Of a DNA stretch of 21,791 bases, positions 13,926-20,946 are shown one piece after another. Below the pieces are notes generated by a model that had not been told where the DNA came from, made no database searches, and saw only the letters and a list, made by a program, of their open reading frames with translations. A program made the position numbers and the translations under genes. Each line of letters begins with the position of its first letter. The stretch's first letter is position 1. This DNA is from a virus. Location of the stretch: the IMG/VR virus record IMGVR_UViG_3300022937_000169, positions 1-21,791 of that record; one strand, given 5' to 3'.

Positions 13926-13946
13926 AAAGTAGGTATAGAACTTGCA

Positions 13947-14399
13947 ATGGCTACAATGAAAACGATAGAAACTGAAGTCGAACTTCTCAAAAGAGAAGTT
14001 GCAGATATGAAGGCAATTCATCTTAGACTCGATTCAGCAATTGAAAAGATTGCTGACGTTTCTCAGTCTTTGCATACTATCATGGCCGTGCATGAAGAGA
14101 AACTCATTCGACAGGAAGAGCAGTTGGAAGATCAAGAAAAACAATTTCGTGACAATATCCAAGAATTGCATTCTCGCATTACAACCAATGCGAAAGAAAC
14201 CTCGACTCAAATGGGCGACATGGAACGCCGTCTTGTCGATGCAATGAACGAACACAATCGCAAGGAAACAGAACAGTTTCTAAAGTTGCGTGAAGAATTA
14301 TCAACCAGAGTAGGCATACTGGAAAAATGGAGACACCTTATTATAGGTGGCGCCATCGTCATAGGTTTTATAATACAAAGACTTCCTATTTGGGGATAA
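13947..14399 (+). CDS. Coiled-coil, tail-anchored membrane protein
   Basis: A 150-residue protein that is almost wholly heptad coiled coil (residues 5-128, for example ETEVELLKREVADMKAI and EEQLEDQEKQFRDNIQEL) followed by a single C-terminal transmembrane segment (LIIGGAIVIGFIIQRLPIW, 131-149). Topology and size recall the hemolysin XhlA-like proteins of phage and prophage lysis regions, but that family is shorter. It could act on the inner membrane, for example as a lysis accessory, a superinfection factor or a tether for replication. It is the first gene behind a consensus-like host promoter, so early or continuous expression is expected. There is no good Shine-Dalgarno; the ATG at 13947 is chosen as the first one. 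Confidence 0.7.
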   Translation: MATMKTIETEVELLKREVADMKAIHLRLDSAIEKIADVSQSLHTIMAVHEEKLIRQEEQLEDQEKQFRDNIQELHSRITTNAKETSTQMGDMERRLVDAMNEHNRKETEQFLKLREELSTRVGILEKWRHLIIGGAIVIGFIIQRLPIWG

Positions 14400-14405
14400 A
14401 ATCTA

Positions 14406-14434
14406 TTGACAATTGAGGTGAAACACTGTATATT
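14406..14434 (+). promoter_or_regulatory. Sigma70-like promoter for primase/RNR unit
   Basis: TTGACA (14406-14411), a 17-base spacer and TATATT (14429-14434) directly precede the primase gene. The ATG at 14442 begins seven bases after the -10 element, which is at the expected transcription start. Confidence 0.75.
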
Positions 14435-14441
14435 ATGACAT

Positions 14442-15461
14442 ATGAATTACATCGACACAAAGTACATTTCCCTAATCAGCCATAGACTAAGGAACTTCAC
14501 CAAGAAAGGTGATTACCTGTGGAACTTCTCTTGTCCATTTTGTGGTGATTCACAAAAGAACCAGAGAAAGGCAAGAGGGTTTGTTTATCGAACAAAGAAT
14601 GACTTGTTTTACAAATGTCATAACTGTTCGCATGGAACAAACTTATCTAAATTGATTGAGTATGTAGATATTTCTTTACACAAAGAATATGTACTAGAAA
14701 GGTATAAGGAAGGCCTTACCTCTTCTGGTCGAGGAGATAAGACGCCTGGAGCTGGTATTGAGAACCCAAAATTCGATTTCCAGAAACCTGTGTTCAAAAC
14801 ATTTGATGGACTGAAAAAATTCAGTGAACTGGATGAAAATCATCCAGCCGTCAAATTTTTATTGAAAAGATCCCTTCCTAGAGATGCTTGGAATGATATA
14901 TATTTCTGTCCTAAATTTTTTGAGTTCAGTAATACATTTATTGAAAACAAATTTCCATCACTAGAGGGCGATCATCCAAGAATGATTATACCATTCAGAA
15001 CTAAGGATGGTGAAATCTTTGCTTATCAAGGACGGGCGTTTGGGAAAGAAAAACAGAAATACATTACTATCATTATTGACAAAGATCAACCCAAAATTTT
15101 TGGGTTGGACAGGTTGGACACTTCTTTCACAATTAATATCGTGGAAGGCCCTCTTGATAGTCTATTTCTTCAAAATGGTATTGCTGTTGCCCAAAGTGAT
15201 TTACGACTGCCTCAGTATAAAGATAAAGCAGTTCTTATACCAGACAACGAACCAAGAAACAAAGAAGTCTGCAAACAAATAGAAAAATTCATAAGTGAAG
15301 ATTATTCTGTTTGCATCTGGCCTAAGGGCATAAAAGAAAAAGACATTAATGAGATGATTCTTTCTGGAATCACCTCGGCAGAGATTATGGGGATTATACA
15401 TAGTAACACCCATAAAGGATTACAAGCACAAACTGTTTTCAATTCTTGGAAACGGACATAG
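14442..15461 (+). CDS. 61: DNA primase, T4 gp61-like
   Basis: A 339-residue primase that makes RNA primers for the lagging strand with the gp41 helicase. The zinc-binding domain has CPFC (31-34) and CHNC (59-62) around a short basic sheet. The TOPRIM domain has EGPLDSL (235-241; catalytic Glu235 and Asp239) and VLIPDNEP (264-271; metal-binding Asp268), followed by KEKDINEM (298-305). Length matches T4 gp61. The N-terminus MNYIDTKYISLISHRL is, from memory, typical for marine relatives, supporting this start although no Shine-Dalgarno is visible; the preceding promoter may make the mRNA leaderless. Gene order primase then ribonucleotide reductase places DNA synthesis functions in one early unit. 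Confidence 0.93.
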   Translation: MNYIDTKYISLISHRLRNFTKKGDYLWNFSCPFCGDSQKNQRKARGFVYRTKNDLFYKCHNCSHGTNLSKLIEYVDISLHKEYVLERYKEGLTSSGRGDKTPGAGIENPKFDFQKPVFKTFDGLKKFSELDENHPAVKFLLKRSLPRDAWNDIYFCPKFFEFSNTFIENKFPSLEGDHPRMIIPFRTKDGEIFAYQGRAFGKEKQKYITIIIDKDQPKIFGLDRLDTSFTINIVEGPLDSLFLQNGIAVAQSDLRLPQYKDKAVLIPDNEPRNKEVCKQIEKFISEDYSVCIWPKGIKEKDINEMILSGITSAEIMGIIHSNTHKGLQAQTVFNSWKRT

Positions 15462-15481
15462 AAACATTAGGAGATACAAAG

Positions 15482-17293
15482 ATGGCCCTTGAGAACGTAG
15501 TAACATTCCCAAGTGCTGAGGAAACTGGTCTTGACCACCTTGGCATCACAATCGACAGAACACGAGACAAAGATTTATCAGAACAAGCATACAAACTACT
15601 CAAGGATTATTATTGTAACAAAGACGAAGATTCACCACAACAGGCATATGCTCGTGCCGCAGTTGCGTATTCTGGTGGAGACTTAGAACTCGCACAAAGA
15701 ATTTATGATGCAGTATCCAAAGGCTGGTTTATGTTTGCATCACCAGTATTGTCTAATGCACCTCGCCCAGGCGAGAAAGCAAAGGCTCTTCCTATTTCAT
15801 GTTTCCTAACCTATGTTCCAGATTCACTTGAAGGACTAATCGACCACTCAGCAGAGTTGCGTTGGTTGTCAGTCAAAGGTGGTGGTGTTGGTGGACACTG
15901 GAGCGACATCAGAGCAATCTCTGACAAGGCGCCCGGCCCAATGCCGTTTCTACACACGGTTGATGCAGATATGACTGCTTACCGTCAAGGTAAAACTCGT
16001 AAGGGTTCTTATGCAGCCTACATGGATGTATCACACCCAGACATTATTGAGTTTTTGAACATGAGAGTTCCAACTGGTGACGTAAACAGAAAGAACTTAA
16101 ACCTACATCATGCAATCAATATTACAGATGCATTTATGAGAGCAGTAGAAAGAGGAGAGATGTGGGATTTGCGTGATCCTAATGATTTGGATGTTCGTGA
16201 GTCAATGCCTGCAAGAACTCTATGGCAACAAATTCTAGAAGTTCGTTATAGAACTGGTGAACCATATCTAAACTTTATTGATACTGCTAATCGTGCATTA
16301 CCACACACAATGAAGGCAAAGGGTTTGAAGATTCATGGTTCTAATCTATGTAATGAAATTCACCTACCTACTTCAGATGATAGAACTGCTGTTTGTTGCT
16401 TATCATCTTTAAATTTGGAGAAGTTCGATGAGTGGAAAGAAACTACACTGGTTCGTGATCTTATTCGTTTTCTTGATAATGTTTTGCAATTTTTTATTGA
16501 TAACGCAGGCGATGAAATCTCTCGTGCAAGATACTCAGCAACACAAGAGCGTTCACTTGGACTTGGGGCAATGGGATGGCATTCACTCTTACATCAGAAA
16601 AGAATTCCTTTCGATTCATGGGAAGCAAGAGAATTAAACCATAAAGTATTTAAACATATCAAACAGGAAGCAGTCAAAGAATCAAATACATTAGGTTTTG
16701 AAAGAGGTGAGGCACCAGATATGCAAGGAACTGGTAGACGTAATGCACATCTACTTGCAATCGCTCCTAATGCAAACTCTTCTATTATTTGTGGTACATC
16801 ACCATCTATCGAACCATCAAAGGCAAACGCATATACACACAGAACTCGTGCAGGCTCACATTTGGTGAAGAATAAATACCTTGAAGAAGAACTAAAGAAA
16901 GTTAAACAGAATACACAAGATGTTTGGTCAAGTATTATCACAAATGGCGGATCTGTCCAACACCTCGACTTCTTATCACAGAAAGTCAAGGATGTTTTTA
17001 AAACAGCAATTGAAATCGATCAACTGGTGTTGGTGGAACAAGCCGCAGACAGACAAGAATATCTCTGTCAAGGACAATCCCTAAATCTATTTTTCCCTGC
17101 TGGTGCAGAAAAGAAAGATTTGCATAAAACTCATTTCGCTGCTTGGAAACTGGGCACGAAGGGTTTGTATTACCTAAGAACTGAAACTTCACAACGTGCA
17201 GAGAATGTATCACAGAAAGTTGCTCGTGATGCATTGAAAGATTTTGAAACACAGGCAATGACGCAAGACGAATGTGTTGCGTGTCAAGGATAA
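15482..17293 (+). CDS. nrdA: Ribonucleoside-diphosphate reductase large subunit (class I NrdA)
   Basis: The R1 subunit (603 residues) reduces ribonucleoside diphosphates to dNDPs with the R2 radical. AGGAG eight bases upstream fixes the ATG at 15482; an in-frame ATG at 15446 overlaps the primase gene and is not used. Visible features: LPISCFLTYVPD with the first redox Cys (about 107), SNLCNEIHLPT with Asn288, radical-site Cys290 and Glu292, AVCCLSSLNL with the partner Cys (305/306), PNANSSIICGTSPSIEP for substrate phosphate binding, LYYLRTE for the Tyr pair in the radical path, and a C-terminal CVAC pair (598, 601) that is recharged by a glutaredoxin. The protein is about 150 residues shorter than E. 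coli or T4 NrdA and lacks an N-terminal ATP-cone, so dATP inhibition via a cone is absent. Confidence 0.96.
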   Translation: MALENVVTFPSAEETGLDHLGITIDRTRDKDLSEQAYKLLKDYYCNKDEDSPQQAYARAAVAYSGGDLELAQRIYDAVSKGWFMFASPVLSNAPRPGEKAKALPISCFLTYVPDSLEGLIDHSAELRWLSVKGGGVGGHWSDIRAISDKAPGPMPFLHTVDADMTAYRQGKTRKGSYAAYMDVSHPDIIEFLNMRVPTGDVNRKNLNLHHAINITDAFMRAVERGEMWDLRDPNDLDVRESMPARTLWQQILEVRYRTGEPYLNFIDTANRALPHTMKAKGLKIHGSNLCNEIHLPTSDDRTAVCCLSSLNLEKFDEWKETTLVRDLIRFLDNVLQFFIDNAGDEISRARYSATQERSLGLGAMGWHSLLHQKRIPFDSWEARELNHKVFKHIKQEAVKESNTLGFERGEAPDMQGTGRRNAHLLAIAPNANSSIICGTSPSIEPSKANAYTHRTRAGSHLVKNKYLEEELKKVKQNTQDVWSSIITNGGSVQHLDFLSQKVKDVFKTAIEIDQLVLVEQAADRQEYLCQGQSLNLFFPAGAEKKDLHKTHFAAWKLGTKGLYYLRTETSQRAENVSQKVARDALKDFETQAMTQDECVACQG

Positions 17294-17297
17294 GGAA

Positions 17298-17552
17298 ATG
17301 CGTAGATTACAAAAGATGATTGAAAACGCTCTCATTGATCCAAGAGAGCAGTATATCGAAACAAGGATCACACAACTAAAAGACGATATGGATAAAGCAC
17401 ATGACGAGCATGATAGGAATTGGTACAACAGACTAATTCAAGAGTTGGATTGGGTTCAACAGATGAAAACAAAACCAACACATAATTGTCATATGCAAAG
17501 AAACTACGGCATGAATAAAAAAGATTTTCAGAAAGGAATGATGCAAGAATGA
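17298..17552 (+). CDS. Small conserved phage protein between nrdA and nrdB
   Basis: An 84-residue, charged helical protein starting MRRLQKMIENALIDPREQYI. TAAGGA just before the ATG supports this start rather than an upstream ATG (17274) inside nrdA. Residues 20-55 form an amphipathic helix with Asp, Glu and His (TQLKDDMDKAHDEHDRNWYNRLIQELDWV); the end is basic with a lone Cys-His-Met stretch. The stop overlaps the next ATG by four bases. I recall small hypothetical genes at this position in other marine phages, but no function. A partner of ribonucleotide reductase or an unrelated passenger are both possible. Confidence 0.72.
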   Translation: MRRLQKMIENALIDPREQYIETRITQLKDDMDKAHDEHDRNWYNRLIQELDWVQQMKTKPTHNCHMQRNYGMNKKDFQKGMMQE

Positions 17553-18754
17553 AGGTAGAAATTTATAGTAAGTCACATTGCCCATTTTGTGAAAAGGCAA
17601 AACATTGGTTTGATTCACATGGGTATGAGTACACAGAAATTAAAATGGATAATGAAGAAGAAAGACTTGCTTTTTATCAAAGAGTTCCTAACGCTCGTTC
17701 TGTTCCACAAATCTTTATTGATGACAAACTAATCGGCACATACGACCAGTTTATGGAAGTTGCAGATAATTTTGTTAAGAAAAAAGGTGGGGGTTTGATG
17801 GAGTTCTCAGAAACTTACAAGCCATTCCATTATCCTTGGGCAGTTGAAATCACAACAAGACACGAGAAAGTTCACTGGATTGAGGATGAACTTGACTTGT
17901 CAGAGGACGTTGCTGATTGGAAGTCTGGTAAAGTCAGTGCAATCGAAAAAGAATATATCACAAACATTCTTAGACTGTTTACACAGTCAGATGTTGCAGT
18001 AGGACAAAACTATTATGACCAGTTCATCCCAAAGTTTAAGAATAACGAAGTACGAAATATGCTTGGTTCATTTGCAACTCGTGAAGGTATTCACCAACGT
18101 GCATATGCACTTCTTAACGAGACACTTGGGCTATCTGATGCCGAATATCATGCCTTTCTAGAATATCAAGAGATGGCAGACAAGATTGAATTTATGATGG
18201 ATAGTGATCCTAACACAGTTCGTGGCCTAGGCCTATCACTTGCAAAGTCAGTATTCAATGAAGGTGTTGCTCTCTTTGCATCATTTGTAATGCTTCTTAA
18301 CTTCCAGCGTTTTGGTAAGATGAAAGGTATGGGTAAAGTTGTTGAGTGGAGTATTCGTGATGAATCAATCCACGTTGAAGGTGTATCAAAACTTTTCAAG
18401 GCATATTGTGCAGAACATCCTCGTATCATTGATGATGAGTTTAAAGGCATGATTTATGAAATGGCTAGACAGTCAGTCAAACTGGAAGATAACTTTGTTG
18501 ACTTGGCGTACAAACTTGGAGATATTGAAGGACTAGATAGTAAAGAAGTCAAACAATATATTCGATATATAACTGATAGACGCCTTCTTCAATTGGGGTT
18601 GAAGGGTAATTACAAAGTAAAAGATAATCCACTACCTTGGTTGGAGTGGGTGCTGAATGGCGCAGACCATACTAACTTCTTTGAGAACAGAGTAACCGAA
18701 TATGAGGTTGCTGGTTTAAGTGGTAAGTGGGATGACGTTTATGAAGCCGCATAG
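17549..18754 (+). CDS. nrdB: Glutaredoxin-NrdB fusion: class I ribonucleotide reductase small subunit
   Basis: A 401-residue fusion. Residues 1-80 are a complete glutaredoxin: VEIYSKSHCPFC (redox CPFC at 11-14), the VPQIFIDD cis-Pro motif (52-59) and the GTYDQFME end. After a Gly-rich linker (KKKGGGL) the R2 domain follows from about residue 84. Iron ligands and radical site are intact: Asp148, Glu179, His182 and Tyr186 (REGIHQRAY), Glu238 (FNEGVAL), Glu272 and His275 (RDESIH), with spacing equal to the last part of the E. coli pattern. This indicates a di-iron tyrosyl radical enzyme. The fused glutaredoxin is the likely electron donor to the CVAC tail of NrdA. The overlap with the upstream gene implies coupling. 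Linked Grx-NrdB proteins are known but uncommon. Confidence 0.94.
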   Translation: MKVEIYSKSHCPFCEKAKHWFDSHGYEYTEIKMDNEEERLAFYQRVPNARSVPQIFIDDKLIGTYDQFMEVADNFVKKKGGGLMEFSETYKPFHYPWAVEITTRHEKVHWIEDELDLSEDVADWKSGKVSAIEKEYITNILRLFTQSDVAVGQNYYDQFIPKFKNNEVRNMLGSFATREGIHQRAYALLNETLGLSDAEYHAFLEYQEMADKIEFMMDSDPNTVRGLGLSLAKSVFNEGVALFASFVMLLNFQRFGKMKGMGKVVEWSIRDESIHVEGVSKLFKAYCAEHPRIIDDEFKGMIYEMARQSVKLEDNFVDLAYKLGDIEGLDSKEVKQYIRYITDRRLLQLGLKGNYKVKDNPLPWLEWVLNGADHTNFFENRVTEYEVAGLSGKWDDVYEAA

Positions 18755-18762
18755 AGAGGCTT

Positions 18763-18927
18763 ATGAGTAAAAAAGAAATCTTATGTGAATCATGTGATGC
18801 TGTTTTTAGAATCCAACATAACATGGAAGAACACTACTATTCTGTCAAACATTGCCCGTTCTGCTCGGACGAACTAAATACTGAAGAGCAAGACGAGATT
18901 GAGGATTTTGATGAAGATGAATGGTAA
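18763..18927 (+). CDS. Small zinc-ribbon protein
   Basis: A 54-residue protein too short to be obvious but well supported: GAGAGG lies upstream, and four Cys in two pairs (CESC at 8-11 and CPFC at 31-34) flank a His-rich helix (RIQHNMEEHYYSVKH), the pattern of a zinc ribbon. The end is strongly acidic (EEQDEIEDFDEDEW). The stop overlaps the next ATG in a TAATG. Similar small CxxC proteins follow nrdB in other marine T4-like phages as far as I recall. A nucleic acid- or protein-binding role is inferred. Confidence 0.78.
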   Translation: MSKKEILCESCDAVFRIQHNMEEHYYSVKHCPFCSDELNTEEQDEIEDFDEDEW

Positions 18928-19364
18928 TGTGGACATACAAAGGAAATCCAGTAGACGAACTTCCAGAGGACTGTGAGGGGTTCGTCTATATCATAACGAA
19001 TCTAACCAATAATAAAAAATACATTGGTAAGAAACTGGCAAGGTTCAAGGTAACAAGGCCTCCCCTAAAAGGTAAAAAGAATAAAAGACGTTCAACAAAA
19101 GAAAGTGATTGGAGAACCTATTGGGGTTCATCCGACCATTTGAATGCTGATGTTGAAGAACTAGGTGAAGAAAACTTTACTAGAGAGATATTACATTACT
19201 GTCAAAGTAAAGGAATGTTAAGTTACCTAGAAGCAAAAGAACAATTTGATAGAGAAGTTCTTTTAAGTGACGATTACTATAATGGCATTATCAATGTCAG
19301 AGTGGGAAGTTCTAAAGTATTGCAAGAAGGTTTGAAATTATATAATGAAGATACTGATATTTAA
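18927..19364 (+). CDS. GIY-YIG family nuclease
   Basis: A 145-residue GIY-YIG endonuclease-like protein. The hallmark strands are FVYIITN (19-25, GIY strand) and KYIGKK (31-36, YIG strand), followed by a basic, lysine-rich loop (PPLKGKKNKRRSTKESDW), RTYWGSS, and a Glu in YLEAKEQ (102) as the expected metal ligand; Arg in KESDWRTYW or the loop could fit the catalytic Arg. The start is the TAATG at 18927; an upstream in-frame ATG at 18921 is also possible. No separate DNA-binding domain is visible, so it resembles Seg-type or single-domain phage nucleases rather than an intron homing enzyme. It may degrade or nick host or rival phage DNA, or act as a mobile free-standing nuclease. Confidence 0.85.
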   Translation: MWTYKGNPVDELPEDCEGFVYIITNLTNNKKYIGKKLARFKVTRPPLKGKKNKRRSTKESDWRTYWGSSDHLNADVEELGEENFTREILHYCQSKGMLSYLEAKEQFDREVLLSDDYYNGIINVRVGSSKVLQEGLKLYNEDTDI

Positions 19365-20193
19365 TGATACAAGAAACTACCATCATGGTTGTGCCAAAGT
19401 GATGGAGTACTTACATAAAGACTTGATTGACAATGGGCATACAATCCTAAATTCTATTACTGGTAACAGAGACTTGCTTCCTAATGTAGAAATGCAATTT
19501 ATTGAAGCAGATATGATTCTTGTCAATGGTGAAGGAACAATGCACCATGACGCTTCCACAGCTCAACAGTTACTTGCAATCCTAAGAAATGCAAAGACAC
19601 TAGGTAAAAAGACTGCACTAATTAATACAGTATGGCAGTCTATGACTATTAATGATGAAATTAAGGACGTATTATCTGATACATACATTTCTGTTCGTGA
19701 AGTAAAATCTCAATATGCAATGTATGAGACTATTGGCCGTAAGGTAGATTTACATTTAGACTTGTCTTACTTTGTCGATGTACCAACACAAAACTTTGAA
19801 CACAAAGATTTGGTGATAGGCAAATTCTTTATGCAACAAGATTACAGACCAGAAAACATTCCTGTTCTGGATATCTTCAAAACAGAATGGAATGAATGTG
19901 TGAACACTCTTAGAAACACTGATTGGTTCGTAACTGGTAGACACCACGAACTGTATGCAGCTTGCAAGGCACGTTGTCCATCTACAGTTCTATCTGGTAA
20001 CACTTGGAAGAACGAAGGATTGTTTGAAACTGCTGGTGTGGATATTCCTTGTGCTGATGGAAAACTATTGCATGATAAAATTCCAAACTTCATTGATGAG
20101 TGTAAAGAAAAGAAAGACGAATACACAAAATTATTTGATTGGATGGAAGCACAACCAAAGTGGACTTGTGCGAAATTGTCACGGCTGTTTTGA
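19345..20193 (+). CDS. Polysaccharide pyruvyl transferase-like protein
   Basis: A 282-residue protein of the polysaccharide pyruvyl transferase (PF04230/CsaB) type. Signatures: MKILIFNDTRNYHHGCAKVM at the N-terminus, ADMILVNGEGTMHHD (55-69) with the Gly-rich turn, YISVREVKSQ (114-123), and the late VTGRHHELYAACKAR (196-210), all in the usual order. In bacteria this family adds ketal pyruvate to cell-surface sugars using phosphoenolpyruvate. In a phage it would alter host surface glycans, modify sugars on phage proteins or produce a nucleotide-sugar precursor. The start lies inside the preceding gene, giving a 20-base overlap. It is not a typical T4-core gene, suggesting that it is an acquired auxiliary gene. 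Confidence 0.82.
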   Translation: MKILIFNDTRNYHHGCAKVMEYLHKDLIDNGHTILNSITGNRDLLPNVEMQFIEADMILVNGEGTMHHDASTAQQLLAILRNAKTLGKKTALINTVWQSMTINDEIKDVLSDTYISVREVKSQYAMYETIGRKVDLHLDLSYFVDVPTQNFEHKDLVIGKFFMQQDYRPENIPVLDIFKTEWNECVNTLRNTDWFVTGRHHELYAACKARCPSTVLSGNTWKNEGLFETAGVDIPCADGKLLHDKIPNFIDECKEKKDEYTKLFDWMEAQPKWTCAKLSRLF

Positions 20194-20235
20194 CAAACAA
20201 ACCTCAATGAAACGTCAATATTACTGACATAGTTT

Positions 20236-20243
20236 TATAAATA
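20236..20243 (+). promoter_or_regulatory. T4-type late promoter (TATAAATA)
   Basis: An exact late octamer in the only gap between the transferase gene and a 21-residue open frame, about 30 bases before its ATG. A good Shine-Dalgarno (AAAGGAG) and a terminator follow, consistent with a short late transcript. Confidence 0.7.
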
Positions 20244-20273
20244 AATACGAAACCCCCCAAAGGAGATTCAATA

Positions 20274-20339
20274 ATGTGGCCTTACACAGATGAGGAAGCT
20301 CAATACTTGAGTGAACCTCAACCCCAAAGACCAAACTAA
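20274..20339 (+). CDS. 21-residue microprotein
   Basis: A tiny gene, MWPYTDEEAQYLSEPQPQRP followed by N and a stop. Support comes from its surroundings: a perfect late promoter, an AAAGGAG nine bases before the ATG, and an intrinsic terminator four bases after the stop. The N-terminus is aromatic/acidic and the C-terminus Pro/Gln-rich. I recall short peptides that start MWP or MDWP and continue [FY]T-x-E-E in other marine T4-like phages, but cannot prove homology here. No function is known. The dedicated transcript suggests that it is made in quantity late in infection. Confidence 0.65.
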   Translation: MWPYTDEEAQYLSEPQPQRPN

Positions 20340-20342
20340 CTA

Positions 20343-20366
20343 GGGATGCCGTTTTGCATCCCTTTT
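20343..20366 (+). terminator. Intrinsic terminator
   Basis: GGGATGC and GCATCCC form a seven-base perfect stem around a CGTTTT loop, followed by TTTT. It ends the transcript of the 21-residue gene. Confidence 0.8.
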
Positions 20367-20390
20367 ACCGTTTTAGAGGAATGAAATAAA

Positions 20391-20549
20391 ATGTCAAAAT
20401 GGATAGCAAAATTGTTCCGTAGCAAACAAAACTCAACCGATATTATTCGTTATATTAGAACAGAATACGCCCAAGACACAAGACATCTTAATGACGAAGA
20501 TGTTCTATCTTATTATGAATACATCACACACAAAAGGAGAAAGACATAA
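20391..20549 (+). CDS. Small basic protein of unknown function
   Basis: A 52-residue protein (MSKWIAKLFRSKQNSTDIIR, then YIRTEYAQDTRHLNDEDVLSYYEYITHKRRKT). It has an amphipathic basic N-terminus that could lie on the membrane, a helical middle and a very basic end. AGGAATG lies upstream, and the stop overlaps the next ATG (TAATG). It is the first gene after a terminator with no recognised promoter of its own, so it may be transcribed by read-through or from a promoter I did not recognise. No family is known to me. Confidence 0.65.
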   Translation: MSKWIAKLFRSKQNSTDIIRYIRTEYAQDTRHLNDEDVLSYYEYITHKRRKT

Positions 20550-20758
20550 TGTCTATAGGACTAGTACTAAATCATACATACAAACAAACTTGTGAAATCT
20601 GCGATTGGATTGCAAAGATGACACAAATAGCATTCGTTGCCGTAATCGCTTTCGGCGAGAGTGCTGGAAGAGCAAGAGCTGCATCTCATCTTTCCAGTAT
20701 GGGATACTATGAGGAAGCAAAATATTTAATGTTGAAGGAAGATAAAGATGAAGAATAA
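20549..20758 (+). CDS. Small phage protein of unknown function
   Basis: A 69-residue protein beginning MSIGLVLNHTYKQTCEICDW with a lone CEIC pair, then a mildly hydrophobic stretch (MTQIAFVAVIAFGES) and a helix (AGRARAASHLSSMGYYEEAKYLM) ending acidic. The hydrophobic part is only about 12 residues and is not a confident membrane helix. AGGAG lies about 13 bases upstream of the ATG and the start overlaps the previous stop. It overlaps the next tiny gene by 11 bases. The function is unknown. Confidence 0.62.
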   Translation: MSIGLVLNHTYKQTCEICDWIAKMTQIAFVAVIAFGESAGRARAASHLSSMGYYEEAKYLMLKEDKDEE

Positions 20759-20855
20759 AATTAAAGACTTTATGCAAATAACATCTGGAATTTTAACTCT
20801 TCTCGTAGTGTTGGGTGCTGTAGGAGTTGTTACAACCCTACCAGTAATTGCATAA
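20748..20855 (+). CDS. 35-residue single-pass membrane peptide
   Basis: A very short gene, MKNKIKDFMQITSGILTLLV followed by VLGAVGVVTTLPVIA. A basic N-terminus precedes one hydrophobic helix (about 12-34), so it likely inserts into the inner membrane. The Shine-Dalgarno (GAAGG) is about nine bases before the ATG, inside the end of the upstream gene. It is the last gene before a hairpin and a strong terminator. Small hydrophobic proteins in T4-like phages can act as holin-like or immunity factors, but no specific role can be claimed here. Confidence 0.6.
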   Translation: MKNKIKDFMQITSGILTLLVVLGAVGVVTTLPVIA

Positions 20856-20856
20856 G

Positions 20857-20878
20857 CGAATCACCTAACACCGATTCG
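20857..20878 (+). other. Hairpin after membrane-peptide gene
   Basis: CGAATC and GATTCG form a six-base perfect stem around a ten-base loop, a base after the stop codon. It lacks a T-tract and may protect the mRNA 3' end or pause transcription ahead of the real terminator 70 bases on. The rest of the 20856-21057 gap holds only the terminator and promoter below. Confidence 0.35.
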
Positions 20879-20946
20879 GAGAAATAACCCTATTTTTGGG
20901 AATATATCTTCATCCAAAATAAAAATATTTTAAAAAAAATGATAAG

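Noticed and set aside
13909-13939. Second TTGACA with TATAGA as another sigma70 promoter
   Set aside because: The 19-base spacer and weak -10 make it doubtful compared with the consensus promoter just upstream.
17274-17297. Earlier ATG for the small gene after nrdA
   Set aside because: It lies in the conserved C-terminal CVAC region of nrdA and has no ribosome site, while AAGGA precedes the ATG at 17298.
20190-20224. TTGACA after the transferase gene as a sigma70 promoter
   Set aside because: No -10 box is found at 16-18 bases; the late octamer nearby is the better promoter.
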